A stretch of DNA of 64,000 bases from Streptomyces decoyicus (lineage in GTDB: Bacteria > Actinomycetota > Actinomycetes > Streptomycetales > Streptomycetaceae): assembly GCF_019880305.1 (NCBI RefSeq), contig NZ_CP082301.1, positions 4,216,001 through 4,280,000 on the forward strand. Reading direction: 5' to 3'. Position 1 is the first letter of the stretch, and the number at the start of each line of letters is the position of its first letter. A program made the position numbers and the translations under genes. Under the pieces are notes generated by a model. It was not told the origin of the DNA, did not search any database, and saw only the letters and a program-made list of their open reading frames with translations. This document shows, piece after piece, positions 8,354-16,761 of this stretch.

Positions 8354-10426
8354 TCAGATCCCGATGTCCCGTCCGTCCTCGCGCCACACACTCACCACGG
8401 AAGGCCGGACCAACTCGCCTTCCCCGTCCGGCCATTGCGACGCGGGCTTCTCCACACTCGCCCCGTCCACCTCGCCCGGATGCTGCACCGCGACCATCAC
8501 CCGTCGCTCCTGCACGACCGGCCCACAGGTCTCGGCCCCGGTGGGCACCGTCAGGAACTGCTTGACCTCACCCCGCCGTCCCCCGGCGGTCGCCACCCCG
8601 AACAGTCCGTCATGGCTGCCCAGCGCATTCCCGTCCGTCGATATCCACAGATTTCCGTGCACATCAAAGGTGAGGTTGTCCGGGCAGGAAATCGGGCTGA
8701 CCTGGTCCTTGGGGAATCCTCCGAAATAGGTGGCCGGGTCCTCCGGATCACCGCAGACGAGGAAAAGCCGCCAGTGGAAACGGTCCGCCGCCGGATCGTC
8801 CCGCCGCTCGCTCAGCTCCAGGATCTGCCCGTGCTTGTTCCCGTTCCGCGGATTGACCTCGTCGGCCGGAGCCTTGCCGGTCTTCCCCCGGTCGCTGTTG
8901 TTGGTCAGCGCGATGTACACCCGCCCCGTGCGCGGGCTGGGCTCGACATCCTCCGGCCGGTCCATCTTCGTGGCGCCCACCTTGTCGGCGGCGATCCGCG
9001 TGAAGACGTACACCTCTTCCGCCGTCATCCCCGGCACATACGAGGTGTCACCGCTCGCCAGCGGAATCCACTGCCCCGACCCGTCGAACGCGCCGTCCTT
9101 CGGCAGCTTCCCGGAGCCGTCGATCTCGCCCGCGCTGTCACCGCTGAACTTGGCGGCATACAGCGTCCCCTCGTCCAGCAACGTCCGGTTGTGCTCCCGA
9201 GCGGCCCGCGAATTCCCCCGCTTCATCCGCTTGTGGGAGACGAACTTGTAGAAGTAATCGAATTTCTCGTCATCGCCCATGTACAGGACGGGCCGGCCAT
9301 CGGCCGTCAGCCGCGGTTCGGCGGCCTCGTGCTTGAACCGTCCCAGCGCCGTCAACTTCCGCGGCGTCGCCTCCGGGTCGTACGGATCGATCTCCACGAC
9401 CCATCCGAACCGGTGCACCTCATTCGGCTCGCGCGCCACGTCGAAGCGCTGGTCGAACCGCTCCCACTTGCGCTGGCTCGCCCCGCCGGTGATCCCGTAC
9501 CGCTTGAGCCGGGCAGCTGCCGTCGGCTCGGTGACACTGCCCCCATTGGCGAAATACTGGTTGAAATTCTCCTCGCCGGACAGCACCGTCCCCCACGGCG
9601 TGATGCCGCCACCGCAGTTGTTGAGCGTCCCGAGAATCCGGGTTCCCTCGGGGTCGGCGGACGTCTTCAGCAGGTCGCTGCCCGCGGCCGGACCGGTGAC
9701 CTCGAACGGAGTGGTGCCGGTGATCCGCCGGTTGAGCCGGTGCCGGGTCACCGCCGTCAGCCGGCCGCTGCGCTGCTCCTCCTGTACGACCAGCACGGAC
9801 AGCCCGTGCGCCGCCCAGCCGATCTCGGCCTGCTCCCGTGTCGGCGCCTCCGCGTCGTATCCGGCGAACATCAACTGTTCGTCCGTGTACTCGTGGTTGA
9901 CCACCATCAGCTGCCGGTGCCGCTCGTCCGGCACGTCCAGCACGGCCATGTAGTCGTTGTTGTAACCGAACTGCCCCGCCTGCGCCTTCGCCGACTGCCG
10001 GTCCGGGTCGAAGGCCGGCGCCCCCCGCAGAATCGGGTCGCCCCACCGGATGACGACGTTCTGGGCATGGCCCTCGGAGACGACCACCGCGTCGGCCGTA
10101 TTCGGCGGCACGGTCGCGAACCGCAGCCCGCGCGCCGCCCGGTGGCCCCTCCCGCCGCGGGGTTCCCGGCCGCGCCCCTGCGCCGCAACCGCCGGTGGCG
10201 CCGCCGCCCCGTCCACCACACCGCCGGCCGCCGCCGCGACGGTCACGACCGCTGCGGCCCGCACCATCGAACGCCGCGACAGCGCGCCGGCGATGACATC
10301 ACCGACATAGTCGTTGCCGCTCACATTCGGCGTCTCATGAAAACAGGCGTCACCACAGCGGTACCGGCACGTCATGGCCGAACGCCCGCCAGGATGCGAG
10401 CCGATCAGCGGCAGGAGCTTGCGCAC
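8354..10426 (-). CDS. phoX: PhoX-family phosphatase (DUF839), Tat-exported
   Basis: Extracytoplasmic Ca/Fe-dependent phosphatase of 690 residues that would release phosphate from organic phosphomonoesters. An unusually long N-region comes before a twin-arginine signal (SRRSMVRAAAVV near residues 50-62), with a hydrophobic Ala stretch and cleavage after about AVAA. The body has the family phrases NHEYTDEQLMFAG, NNCGGGITPWGT, SGEENFNQYF, FGWVVEIDPYDP, YMGDDEKFDYFYKF and DNLTFDVHGNLWIS. It stands alone. PhoX genes are commonly phosphate-regulated in Streptomyces; no convincing PHO box is seen upstream, only the direct repeats listed next. Confidence 0.92.
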   Translation of the reverse strand: MRKLLPLIGSHPGGRSAMTCRYRCGDACFHETPNVSGNDYVGDVIAGALSRRSMVRAAAVVTVAAAAGGVVDGAAAPPAVAAQGRGREPRGGRGHRAARGLRFATVPPNTADAVVVSEGHAQNVVIRWGDPILRGAPAFDPDRQSAKAQAGQFGYNNDYMAVLDVPDERHRQLMVVNHEYTDEQLMFAGYDAEAPTREQAEIGWAAHGLSVLVVQEEQRSGRLTAVTRHRLNRRITGTTPFEVTGPAAGSDLLKTSADPEGTRILGTLNNCGGGITPWGTVLSGEENFNQYFANGGSVTEPTAAARLKRYGITGGASQRKWERFDQRFDVAREPNEVHRFGWVVEIDPYDPEATPRKLTALGRFKHEAAEPRLTADGRPVLYMGDDEKFDYFYKFVSHKRMKRGNSRAAREHNRTLLDEGTLYAAKFSGDSAGEIDGSGKLPKDGAFDGSGQWIPLASGDTSYVPGMTAEEVYVFTRIAADKVGATKMDRPEDVEPSPRTGRVYIALTNNSDRGKTGKAPADEVNPRNGNKHGQILELSERRDDPAADRFHWRLFLVCGDPEDPATYFGGFPKDQVSPISCPDNLTFDVHGNLWISTDGNALGSHDGLFGVATAGGRRGEVKQFLTVPTGAETCGPVVQERRVMVAVQHPGEVDGASVEKPASQWPDGEGELVRPSVVSVWREDGRDIGI

Positions 10427-10472
10427 ACTTCCCCCTCAATAAGGCTGCGGACCGCACGACGGCGTCCGGTTC

Positions 10473-10496
10473 GCGATTCGCGAGGTGCGATTCGCG
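10473..10496. promoter_or_regulatory. Direct repeats upstream of phoX
   Basis: GCGATTCGCG occurs twice with a 14-bp period (10473-10482 and 10487-10496), 47-70 bp before the phoX start. The spacing differs from the 11-bp period of PHO boxes. Candidate regulator site only. Confidence 0.35.
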
Positions 10497-11017
10497 GTGA
10501 CGCTAAGGGGGCCGCCCCGCCGTATGACGACGCAAACATGAACTCCCGGCGAATCCCGGGATACGACAGGCCCGCGCGGACCGTACGGGCGGTCAACAAG
10601 CTCTTGGGGAAGGTCCGGACGGCATGGGGAGGGAGCCCTGGGGGCGAGCCCGGGGAGGGGCCTGAGGAGAACCGGGGAGTCGGTGCGTATGGTCCAGTGG
10701 GTACGTGCCGTCGGGGAAGCCCTACGGACTGCCGTGGAGGTTTTGCGGACGGCCGAGGAGGTTCTGAGACGCCGCATAGGCGGTGAAGAGGCGGTACGGA
10801 CGGCCGCGCAACGCCGTACGCAGGGCGAACGCGCCCAGGCCGGGTCGACCGAAACCCTCCGCCCCGGCAACACCCCCGGATGGCCCACCACACAAGGCGC
10901 GGGGTCCCACGATGAGGCCGGTCCCGGCCGCTACCCTTACGTATCCGTCCTGGTCAGGGACATGTCTGTGCTTCACGGACATACGCCGCACCCACCACCC
11001 GCAAGAGAGGTTCGCCG
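10497..11017. other. Intergenic region with no supported gene
   Basis: About 520 bp between the phoX promoter and the VWA gene. An open frame from 10689 has a plausible GGGGAG upstream and an amphipathic first 40 residues, but it runs on into the VWA gene in another frame and shows no family signature. The sequence holds several GTACGG/GTACGTG words. Nothing else is evident. Confidence 0.5.
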
Positions 11018-12772
11018 ATGGGCATTCGGAGTCTGCTGCGCAACGCTTTCGGTCGCTCCAAGGCGACCCGTGAAGAAACCGGCGCGGCCCCGAGCGGCGC
11101 CGACAAGCCGGAGTCCGCGACCATCCCGGAGGCTCGCGAAGAGTCCGTCCCGGCCGCCACCACCCCGGAAGCCGGGGTCCCGGCCGCGCGGACGGCCCCT
11201 ACGGAGGCCCCCGACACCGACCCGGCACCGGCGACCGCGACGCTGCCTGCACAGGGCGGCCCGGCGGACCGGGGAGACCGTGCGGCGGAGACCTCCACGG
11301 CGCGGGCGGACGAGGCCGAGGCCGCGGCCCCCACGAAGGCCGAGCCGTCCACCGCCGAGTCGGTCGCCGCTGAGCCGTCGGCCGTCGAGGCGACCGAGGC
11401 GGCCGAAGCGGCCGAAGCGGCCGAAGCGGCCGAGAAGCCCACTGCGGACGCCGCCAAGGACAAGGCCACCGAGGACAGCGGCAACGACAAGGACGAGCCC
11501 GCGGCGGTCGAGCCCGCGGAAGAGGCCCCCACGGCCGCCGCCCCGGCCGCTTCCGACACCGTCTCCGACCTCGTGAGCCAGGCCTTCGACAAGCCGGGCC
11601 AGGCGTCGGCGGGTACCGCCGAGCCCGCGGAGCCGGCCGAGTCCGCGAAGCCGAAGGCGGAGCCGGTGGCCGAGGCCGAGCCGGCGGCCGAGCCCGCGGC
11701 GGAAGCCGTCGCGAAGCCCGAGGACAAGGCAATCGCCGAGGTCGAGGCTGAGGCGACGGCCATTGCAGAGCCGGAGGCCGCCCCCGAGCCGGCGGAGAAG
11801 CCGGAGACGAAGGCAGCGGCAGAGGCGGAAGCGAAGGCGGAGGCTGCTGAGCAGGCGCCCGCAGAGCCCGTGGCCGAAGCCGAGGCGAAGGCGGAACCCA
11901 CCGCAGAGCCGGTGACCGAGCCGGTCGCCGAGCCGGTCGCCGAGACCGTGACCGAGCCGATCGCCGAGCCGGTCGCCGAGACCGTGACCGAGCCGATCGC
12001 CGAGCCGGTCGCCGAGACCGTGACCGAGCCCAAGCCGAAGGCAGAAGACCAGGCCAAGGCCGCGGCCTCCCTCTCCACGACGGCCCCCGCGCTCCTCAGC
12101 CTCTACAAGTCCGCCGCCGCCACCCTGGACAAGCACGGCCTCGCCACCCAGCGCGCCGCCGTCTACCTGGTCCTCGACCGCTCCGGCTCGATGCGCAACT
12201 ACTACAAGGACGGCACGGTCCAGAACCTCGCCGAGCAGGCCCTCGGCCTCGCCGCGCACTTCGACGACGACGCCACCGTCCCCGTCGTCTTCTTCTCCAC
12301 CGACATCGACGGCACCGCCGAGATCGACCTCACCAACTACGAGGGCCGCATCGCGGAACTGCACGCCGGCCTCGGCCACATGGGCCGTACGAACTACCAC
12401 TGGGCCATCAACGCCGTCATCGAGCACTACAAGAAGTCCGGCTCCACCGCCCCGGCCTTCGTCATCTTCCAGACCGACGGTGCCCCGACCTCCAAGCCGG
12501 CCGCCGAGAAGGCGCTCTGCGAGGCGGCCGGGCTCCCCCTCTTCTGGCAGTTCATCGGCTTCGGGGACCCGGACGCCAAGGGCTTCGACTTCCTCCGCAA
12601 GCTCGACGACCTGGCCGTCCCGGAGAAGCGCGTCGTCGACAACGCCGGCTTCTTCCACGCCGGCCGCGACCCGCGCAGCCTCTCCCACGACGAGCTCTAC
12701 CAGCAGCTGATGGTCGAGTTCCCCGAGTGGCTCGCCGAGGCCCGCACCGCGGGCGTCATCAAGGACAACTGA
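11018..12772 (+). CDS. VWA-domain protein (TerF-like) with long acidic Ala/Glu/Pro repeat region
   Basis: Protein of 584 residues. Residues 1 to about 360 are low-complexity Ala/Glu/Pro/Val with little charge balance: strongly acidic and predicted disordered. They include an (EAA)n stretch and three perfect 12-residue repeats. The C-terminal 215 residues are a von Willebrand A domain with the metal-ion site DRSGSM, a Thr in GRTNYHW and FQTDGAPTS. VWA domains of this type occur in tellurite/stress (Ter) operons, where they bind partners through metal. GAGAGG precedes the ATG. No Ter genes adjoin it, so the partner is unknown. Confidence 0.85.
   Translation: MGIRSLLRNAFGRSKATREETGAAPSGADKPESATIPEAREESVPAATTPEAGVPAARTAPTEAPDTDPAPATATLPAQGGPADRGDRAAETSTARADEAEAAAPTKAEPSTAESVAAEPSAVEATEAAEAAEAAEAAEKPTADAAKDKATEDSGNDKDEPAAVEPAEEAPTAAAPAASDTVSDLVSQAFDKPGQASAGTAEPAEPAESAKPKAEPVAEAEPAAEPAAEAVAKPEDKAIAEVEAEATAIAEPEAAPEPAEKPETKAAAEAEAKAEAAEQAPAEPVAEAEAKAEPTAEPVTEPVAEPVAETVTEPIAEPVAETVTEPIAEPVAETVTEPKPKAEDQAKAAASLSTTAPALLSLYKSAAATLDKHGLATQRAAVYLVLDRSGSMRNYYKDGTVQNLAEQALGLAAHFDDDATVPVVFFSTDIDGTAEIDLTNYEGRIAELHAGLGHMGRTNYHWAINAVIEHYKKSGSTAPAFVIFQTDGAPTSKPAAEKALCEAAGLPLFWQFIGFGDPDAKGFDFLRKLDDLAVPEKRVVDNAGFFHAGRDPRSLSHDELYQQLMVEFPEWLAEARTAGVIKDN
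11927..12034 (+). repeat. Three 36-bp tandem repeats inside the VWA gene
   Basis: In-frame units encoding AEPVAETVTEPI, nearly identical at the DNA level; the third ends in Lys instead of Ile. Near identity of bases suggests recent expansion. Confidence 0.9.
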
Positions 12773-12800
12773 CCACTTCTCCCGTCCAGTTACGACACCT

Positions 12801-12843
12801 CACCGGCCGCGGCCGGGCCCCCGCGGCCCGACCGCGGCCGGTG
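12801..12843 (+). terminator. Strong terminator hairpin after the VWA gene
   Basis: Two arms of 19 nt (CACCGGCCGCGG..CGGGCC and its complement) with one mismatch and a 5-nt loop, 28 nt after the stop. Confidence 0.8.
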
Positions 12844-13043
12844 TCGTGTGCACACACGTCAGGCCTCTCGCAGAGCGAGCCGGAGACCCCTCCGCGCGGC
12901 AGGCCCCGCCCCCCTCACCACAAGAGGCGAGCCCTCTCCCCGCTCCCTAGGCTGAATGGGTGAAGTGCTCCGTTTGATCCGGTTGCTCCCGGTGTGGGCG
13001 GCTGGGTGGCCGGGGTGGCCGTACCAGCCGAGCGAGGCGGGCC

Positions 13044-14627
13044 GTGATGAGTGACGCGAGCCAAGAGGGAGGCCCCGCTACCCCTCCCCGGTCCCGTACT
13101 CCCAGTTGGGCCGCGCGGACGGAGCCGGATCCGCGGCGCTGGTGGGGGCTCGTGGTGATTGCGATTGCGCAGTTGATGGTGGTGCTGGACGCGACCATCG
13201 TGAATATCGCGCTGCCGTCGGCCCAGCGGGACCTGGGGATGTCGGACGCGAACCGGCAGTGGGTGATCACCGCGTACACGCTCGCGTTCGGCGGGCTGCT
13301 GCTGCTCGGCGGGCGGATCGCCGACCTGGTGGGACGCAAGAAGACCTTCATGATCGGGCTGGTCGGCTTCGCCATCGCGTCCGGGCTGGGCGGTGCGGCC
13401 ACGGGGTCCGGGCTGCTGTTCGGGGCGCGGGCGCTGCAGGGGGCCTTTGCGGCGTTGCTGGCGCCGTCCGCGCTGTCCTTGCTGACCACGACGTTCACCA
13501 TCGGAAAGGAGCGGAGCAAGGCCTTCGGGGTCTACGGGGCCATTGCGGGCGGGGGCGCGGCCATCGGGCTGATCGCCGGCGGGCTGCTGACCGAATACCT
13601 GGACTGGCGCTGGTGCCTGTATGTGAACATCCCGATCGCCGTGCTCGCCCTCATCGGCGCTGCCGTCTTTCTGCATGACAAGCCCGAACGAGGGCGCGTC
13701 CACCTGGACGCTCCGGGCGTGGTCCTGGGAGGCGGCGGTCTGGTCGCGATCGTCTTCGGGTGCAGCGAAGCGGAGCCGCGGGGCTGGGGGGACGGGCTGG
13801 TCCTCGGGTTGCTGGTGGGGGGTGTGGGGCTGCTGGCCGTCTTTGCGTGGTGGCAGACGCGGGCGCGGCATCCCCTGCTGCCGTTGCACATCGTGCGGGA
13901 CCGGAATCGCGGCGGCGCCTTCCTGACCATGGCGCTGGCGGTCATCGCACTGTTCGGGATGTTCCTGTTCATGACCTATTACCTACAGACCGTGCTCGGG
14001 TATTCACCGGTCAGGACCGGCGTGGCGTTCCTGCCGATGGTGGCGGCGATCGTCGTCGGTGCGACACAGATATCGGCGCGGCTGCTGCACCGCATCCCGC
14101 CGCGGTTCCTGATGGTCCCGGGCGCCCTGCTCGCCTCCACGGGGCTGTTCACCCTGACGTTCCTGACGGCCGAGCCCGCCTACGTCTCGCATGTGCTTCC
14201 GGCCATGCTGCTCGTCGGCCTCGGCATGGGCCTGACCTTCATGCCGGTGATGGCGACGGCCACCTCCGGGGTGGCACCGCACGACTCCGGCGTCACCTCG
14301 GCGACGGTCAACACGGCGCAGCAGGTGGGCGGTTCGATCGGTACGGCGCTGCTGAACACGATCGCGACCTCGACGAGTGCCGCGTACATCGCGGATCACC
14401 TGGCGGACGCGGCCCGGAAGAGCGGGGGGACGGGGCTGACCCCGGCGGCGCGGGAGGCGATCGTGAAGAGCGGGGTGGTGGACGGCTTCACCGTCGCCAT
14501 CGGGGTGGGCTCGGCGATCATGCTGCTGGCCGCTCTCGTCGCCGGACTGCTGGTCAACGGCCGGGCCCCGAAGCGCGGCCAGGCCCCGGCGGCGGACAGT
14601 GCGGCGTCGGCGGACGCAGCGGTGTGA
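13044..14627 (+). CDS. MFS drug exporter, DHA2 (EmrB/QacA) family, 14 membrane helices
   Basis: Proton-coupled efflux pump of 527 residues. The first helix contains VVLDATIVNIALP, the DHA2 hallmark. Motif A reads GGRIADLVGRKK between helices 2 and 3. The LYVNIPIAVL phrase at helix 6 and a central cluster of extra helices fit the 14-helix layout. The last 20 residues are Ala-rich. The start is GTG 13044 or ATG 13047, both served by GAGG at 13034. No regulator gene lies beside it, so the substrate cannot be guessed. Confidence 0.92.
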   Translation: MMSDASQEGGPATPPRSRTPSWAARTEPDPRRWWGLVVIAIAQLMVVLDATIVNIALPSAQRDLGMSDANRQWVITAYTLAFGGLLLLGGRIADLVGRKKTFMIGLVGFAIASGLGGAATGSGLLFGARALQGAFAALLAPSALSLLTTTFTIGKERSKAFGVYGAIAGGGAAIGLIAGGLLTEYLDWRWCLYVNIPIAVLALIGAAVFLHDKPERGRVHLDAPGVVLGGGGLVAIVFGCSEAEPRGWGDGLVLGLLVGGVGLLAVFAWWQTRARHPLLPLHIVRDRNRGGAFLTMALAVIALFGMFLFMTYYLQTVLGYSPVRTGVAFLPMVAAIVVGATQISARLLHRIPPRFLMVPGALLASTGLFTLTFLTAEPAYVSHVLPAMLLVGLGMGLTFMPVMATATSGVAPHDSGVTSATVNTAQQVGGSIGTALLNTIATSTSAAYIADHLADAARKSGGTGLTPAAREAIVKSGVVDGFTVAIGVGSAIMLLAALVAGLLVNGRAPKRGQAPAADSAASADAAV

Positions 14628-14843
14628 GGGCGGGGCGGGAACACGCCTCCGGGGCGCGGGGCGCGGGCCGGGCACGTACGGGCGAGGCCCGGGGGTGGGG
14701 GCCGGGCGGCCGGGTCCGTAGGGTGCGGTACGGGGCGGTCGCCCCCGAAAAGCGCGCGCAGCCACCCCCACCCCGTCCAGTACGATATTGACGTTCCGTA
14801 AAGCAAATCCTCACTCACCGTAGCGACTTGGGAGCAGCCGGCA

Positions 14844-16559
14844 ATGGCTCGACACCTCATCACCAGCGCCCTTCCGTATATCAACGGGATCAAGCACCTG
14901 GGCAACATGGTGGGGTCCATGCTCCCGGCCGATGTGTATGCGCGGTATATGCGGCAGCGCGGGCACGATGTCCTCTACATCTGCGCGACGGACGAGCACG
15001 GCACCCCGGCCGAGCTGGCGGCGAAGGACGCGGGGCAGTCGGTCGCCGCGTTCTGTGCCGAGCAGCACGACAAGCAGAAGGCGATCTACGAGGGCTTCGG
15101 CCTCGACTTCGACTACTTCGGGCGGAGCTCCTCGCGGGAGAACGTGGAGCTGACGCAGCACTTCGCGCGCAAGCTGCACGAGAACGGCTTCATCGAGGAG
15201 CGGGCGATCCGCCAGGTCTTCTCGGTCGCCGACGACCGCTTCCTGCCGGACCGCTACATCGTCGGTACGTGTCCGCACTGCGGCTACGACAAGGCGCGCG
15301 GCGACCAGTGCGAGAACTGCACCCGGGTGCTCGACCCGACCGATCTGATCGACGCCCGCTCGGCGATCAGCGGGAGCGGTGAGCTGGAGGTGCGGGAGAC
15401 CAAGCACCTCTTCCTGCTCCAGTCGAAGCTCCAGCACGAGGTCGAGGGCTGGCTGGACGGCAACGGCAGCAAGGAGTGGCCGACGCTGGCCTCGTCCATC
15501 GCGCACAAGTGGCTGACCGAAGGCCTCCAGGACCGGGCGATCACCCGTGACCTGGACTGGGGCGTTCCGGTGCCGGCCGATGTGTGGCCGGAGCTGGCGG
15601 CCGAGGGCAAGGTCTTCTACGTGTGGTTCGACGCGCCGATCGAGTACATCGGCTCGACGAAGGAGTGGGCGGACGTCGACCCGGAGAACCGCGACTGGAA
15701 GTCGTGGTGGTACGAGGCCGATGACGTCCGGTACACGGAGTTCATGGCCAAGGACAATGTGCCGTTCCACTCCGTGATGTTCCCGGCGACGCAGCTGGGC
15801 ACCCGCGAGCCGTGGAAGAAGGTCGACTTCCTCAAGGCCTTCAACTGGCTGAACTACTACGGCGGGAAGTTCTCCACCTCCCAGCGGCGCGGCATCTTCA
15901 CCGACGCGGCGCTGGAGCTGCTGCCGGCCGACTACTGGCGCTACTTCCTGATCGCCAACGCCCCGGAGTCCGACGACACCTCCTTCACCTGGGAGCTGTT
16001 CGCGTCCTCCGTCAACAAGGACCTGGCGGACACCCTCGGCAACTTCGTCAACCGGGTGCTGTCGTTCTCCCGGAAGCGGTTCGGTGACGAGGTGCCCGCG
16101 GGCGCCGAGGCCGGTGCCGCGGAGCAGAAGCTGGGCGAGGAGATCGCCGGACTGCTGGCGGAGTACGAGGGCCACATGGAGGCCCTTCAGTTCCGCAAGG
16201 CGTCGGCCTCGCTGCGTGCCCTGTGGAGCGCGGGCAACTCCTACCTGGAGGAGAAGGCCCCGTGGCTGGAGATCAAGACCGACAAGGACGCGGCGGCGCT
16301 GACCCTGCGCACGGCGATGAACCTGATCCACCTGTACGCGGTCATCTCCGAGCCGTTCATTCCGGCCTCGGCCAAGGCGATGCGGGGGGCGTTCACCCTG
16401 GAGAACGACACCGCCGTGTGGGTCTCCCAGCAGGAGGCGAAGGCGCTGGCCTCGGTGCCGGCCGGGACGCCCTTCACGGTGCCGCCGGTGCTCTTCGCGA
16501 AGATCACCGAAGAGGACCTGGAGTCCTACCGCGAGCGCTTCGGCGGCGCGGAGCAGTAG
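14844..16559 (+). CDS. metG: Methionyl-tRNA synthetase
   Basis: Charges tRNA-Met for initiation and elongation. 571 residues. The class I signature is in PYINGIKHLGN near residue 12. A zinc knuckle reads CPHCG..CENC near residues 140-160. The KMSKS-equivalent loop reads KFSTSQRRG near residue 350, a variant shared with some archaeal-like and actinobacterial enzymes. The anticodon-binding helical domain follows (ANAPESDDTSF onward). No C-terminal tRNA-binding (EMAP-like) domain is present. GGGAG precedes the ATG by 11 nt. Confidence 0.96.
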   Translation: MARHLITSALPYINGIKHLGNMVGSMLPADVYARYMRQRGHDVLYICATDEHGTPAELAAKDAGQSVAAFCAEQHDKQKAIYEGFGLDFDYFGRSSSRENVELTQHFARKLHENGFIEERAIRQVFSVADDRFLPDRYIVGTCPHCGYDKARGDQCENCTRVLDPTDLIDARSAISGSGELEVRETKHLFLLQSKLQHEVEGWLDGNGSKEWPTLASSIAHKWLTEGLQDRAITRDLDWGVPVPADVWPELAAEGKVFYVWFDAPIEYIGSTKEWADVDPENRDWKSWWYEADDVRYTEFMAKDNVPFHSVMFPATQLGTREPWKKVDFLKAFNWLNYYGGKFSTSQRRGIFTDAALELLPADYWRYFLIANAPESDDTSFTWELFASSVNKDLADTLGNFVNRVLSFSRKRFGDEVPAGAEAGAAEQKLGEEIAGLLAEYEGHMEALQFRKASASLRALWSAGNSYLEEKAPWLEIKTDKDAAALTLRTAMNLIHLYAVISEPFIPASAKAMRGAFTLENDTAVWVSQQEAKALASVPAGTPFTVPPVLFAKITEEDLESYRERFGGAEQ

Positions 16560-16761
16560 GCCCGGCCCGTACCCGGGCACCGCTGCCGGCCGGAGCACCG
16601 GAGCGGTAGGCCCGTCCGAGCCGAAGCGCTAGGCCCGTCCGAACGCGAGCGGTCCGCGGCGCGGACACCTGAGGACCGCCCACGCGCCCGTCCCGCCCTT
16701 GCCGCCGGACGGGCGCGCGCATGTCCGGGCGGCGGCGGACGGTCGCCGGGCGGGTCCTGGC

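Noticed and set aside
10440..10520. PHO box upstream of phoX
   Set aside because: The direct repeats have a 14-bp rather than 11-bp period and match GTTCACC only weakly.
10689..11017. Small rightward gene before the VWA gene
   Set aside because: A fair GGGGAG and amphipathic start, but the frame has no own stop before running into the VWA gene in a different frame and shows no domain.
16551..16650. Three TAGGCCCGTCC-like repeats after metG
   Set aside because: Short and imperfect; could be duplication debris around the stop, with no further structure.
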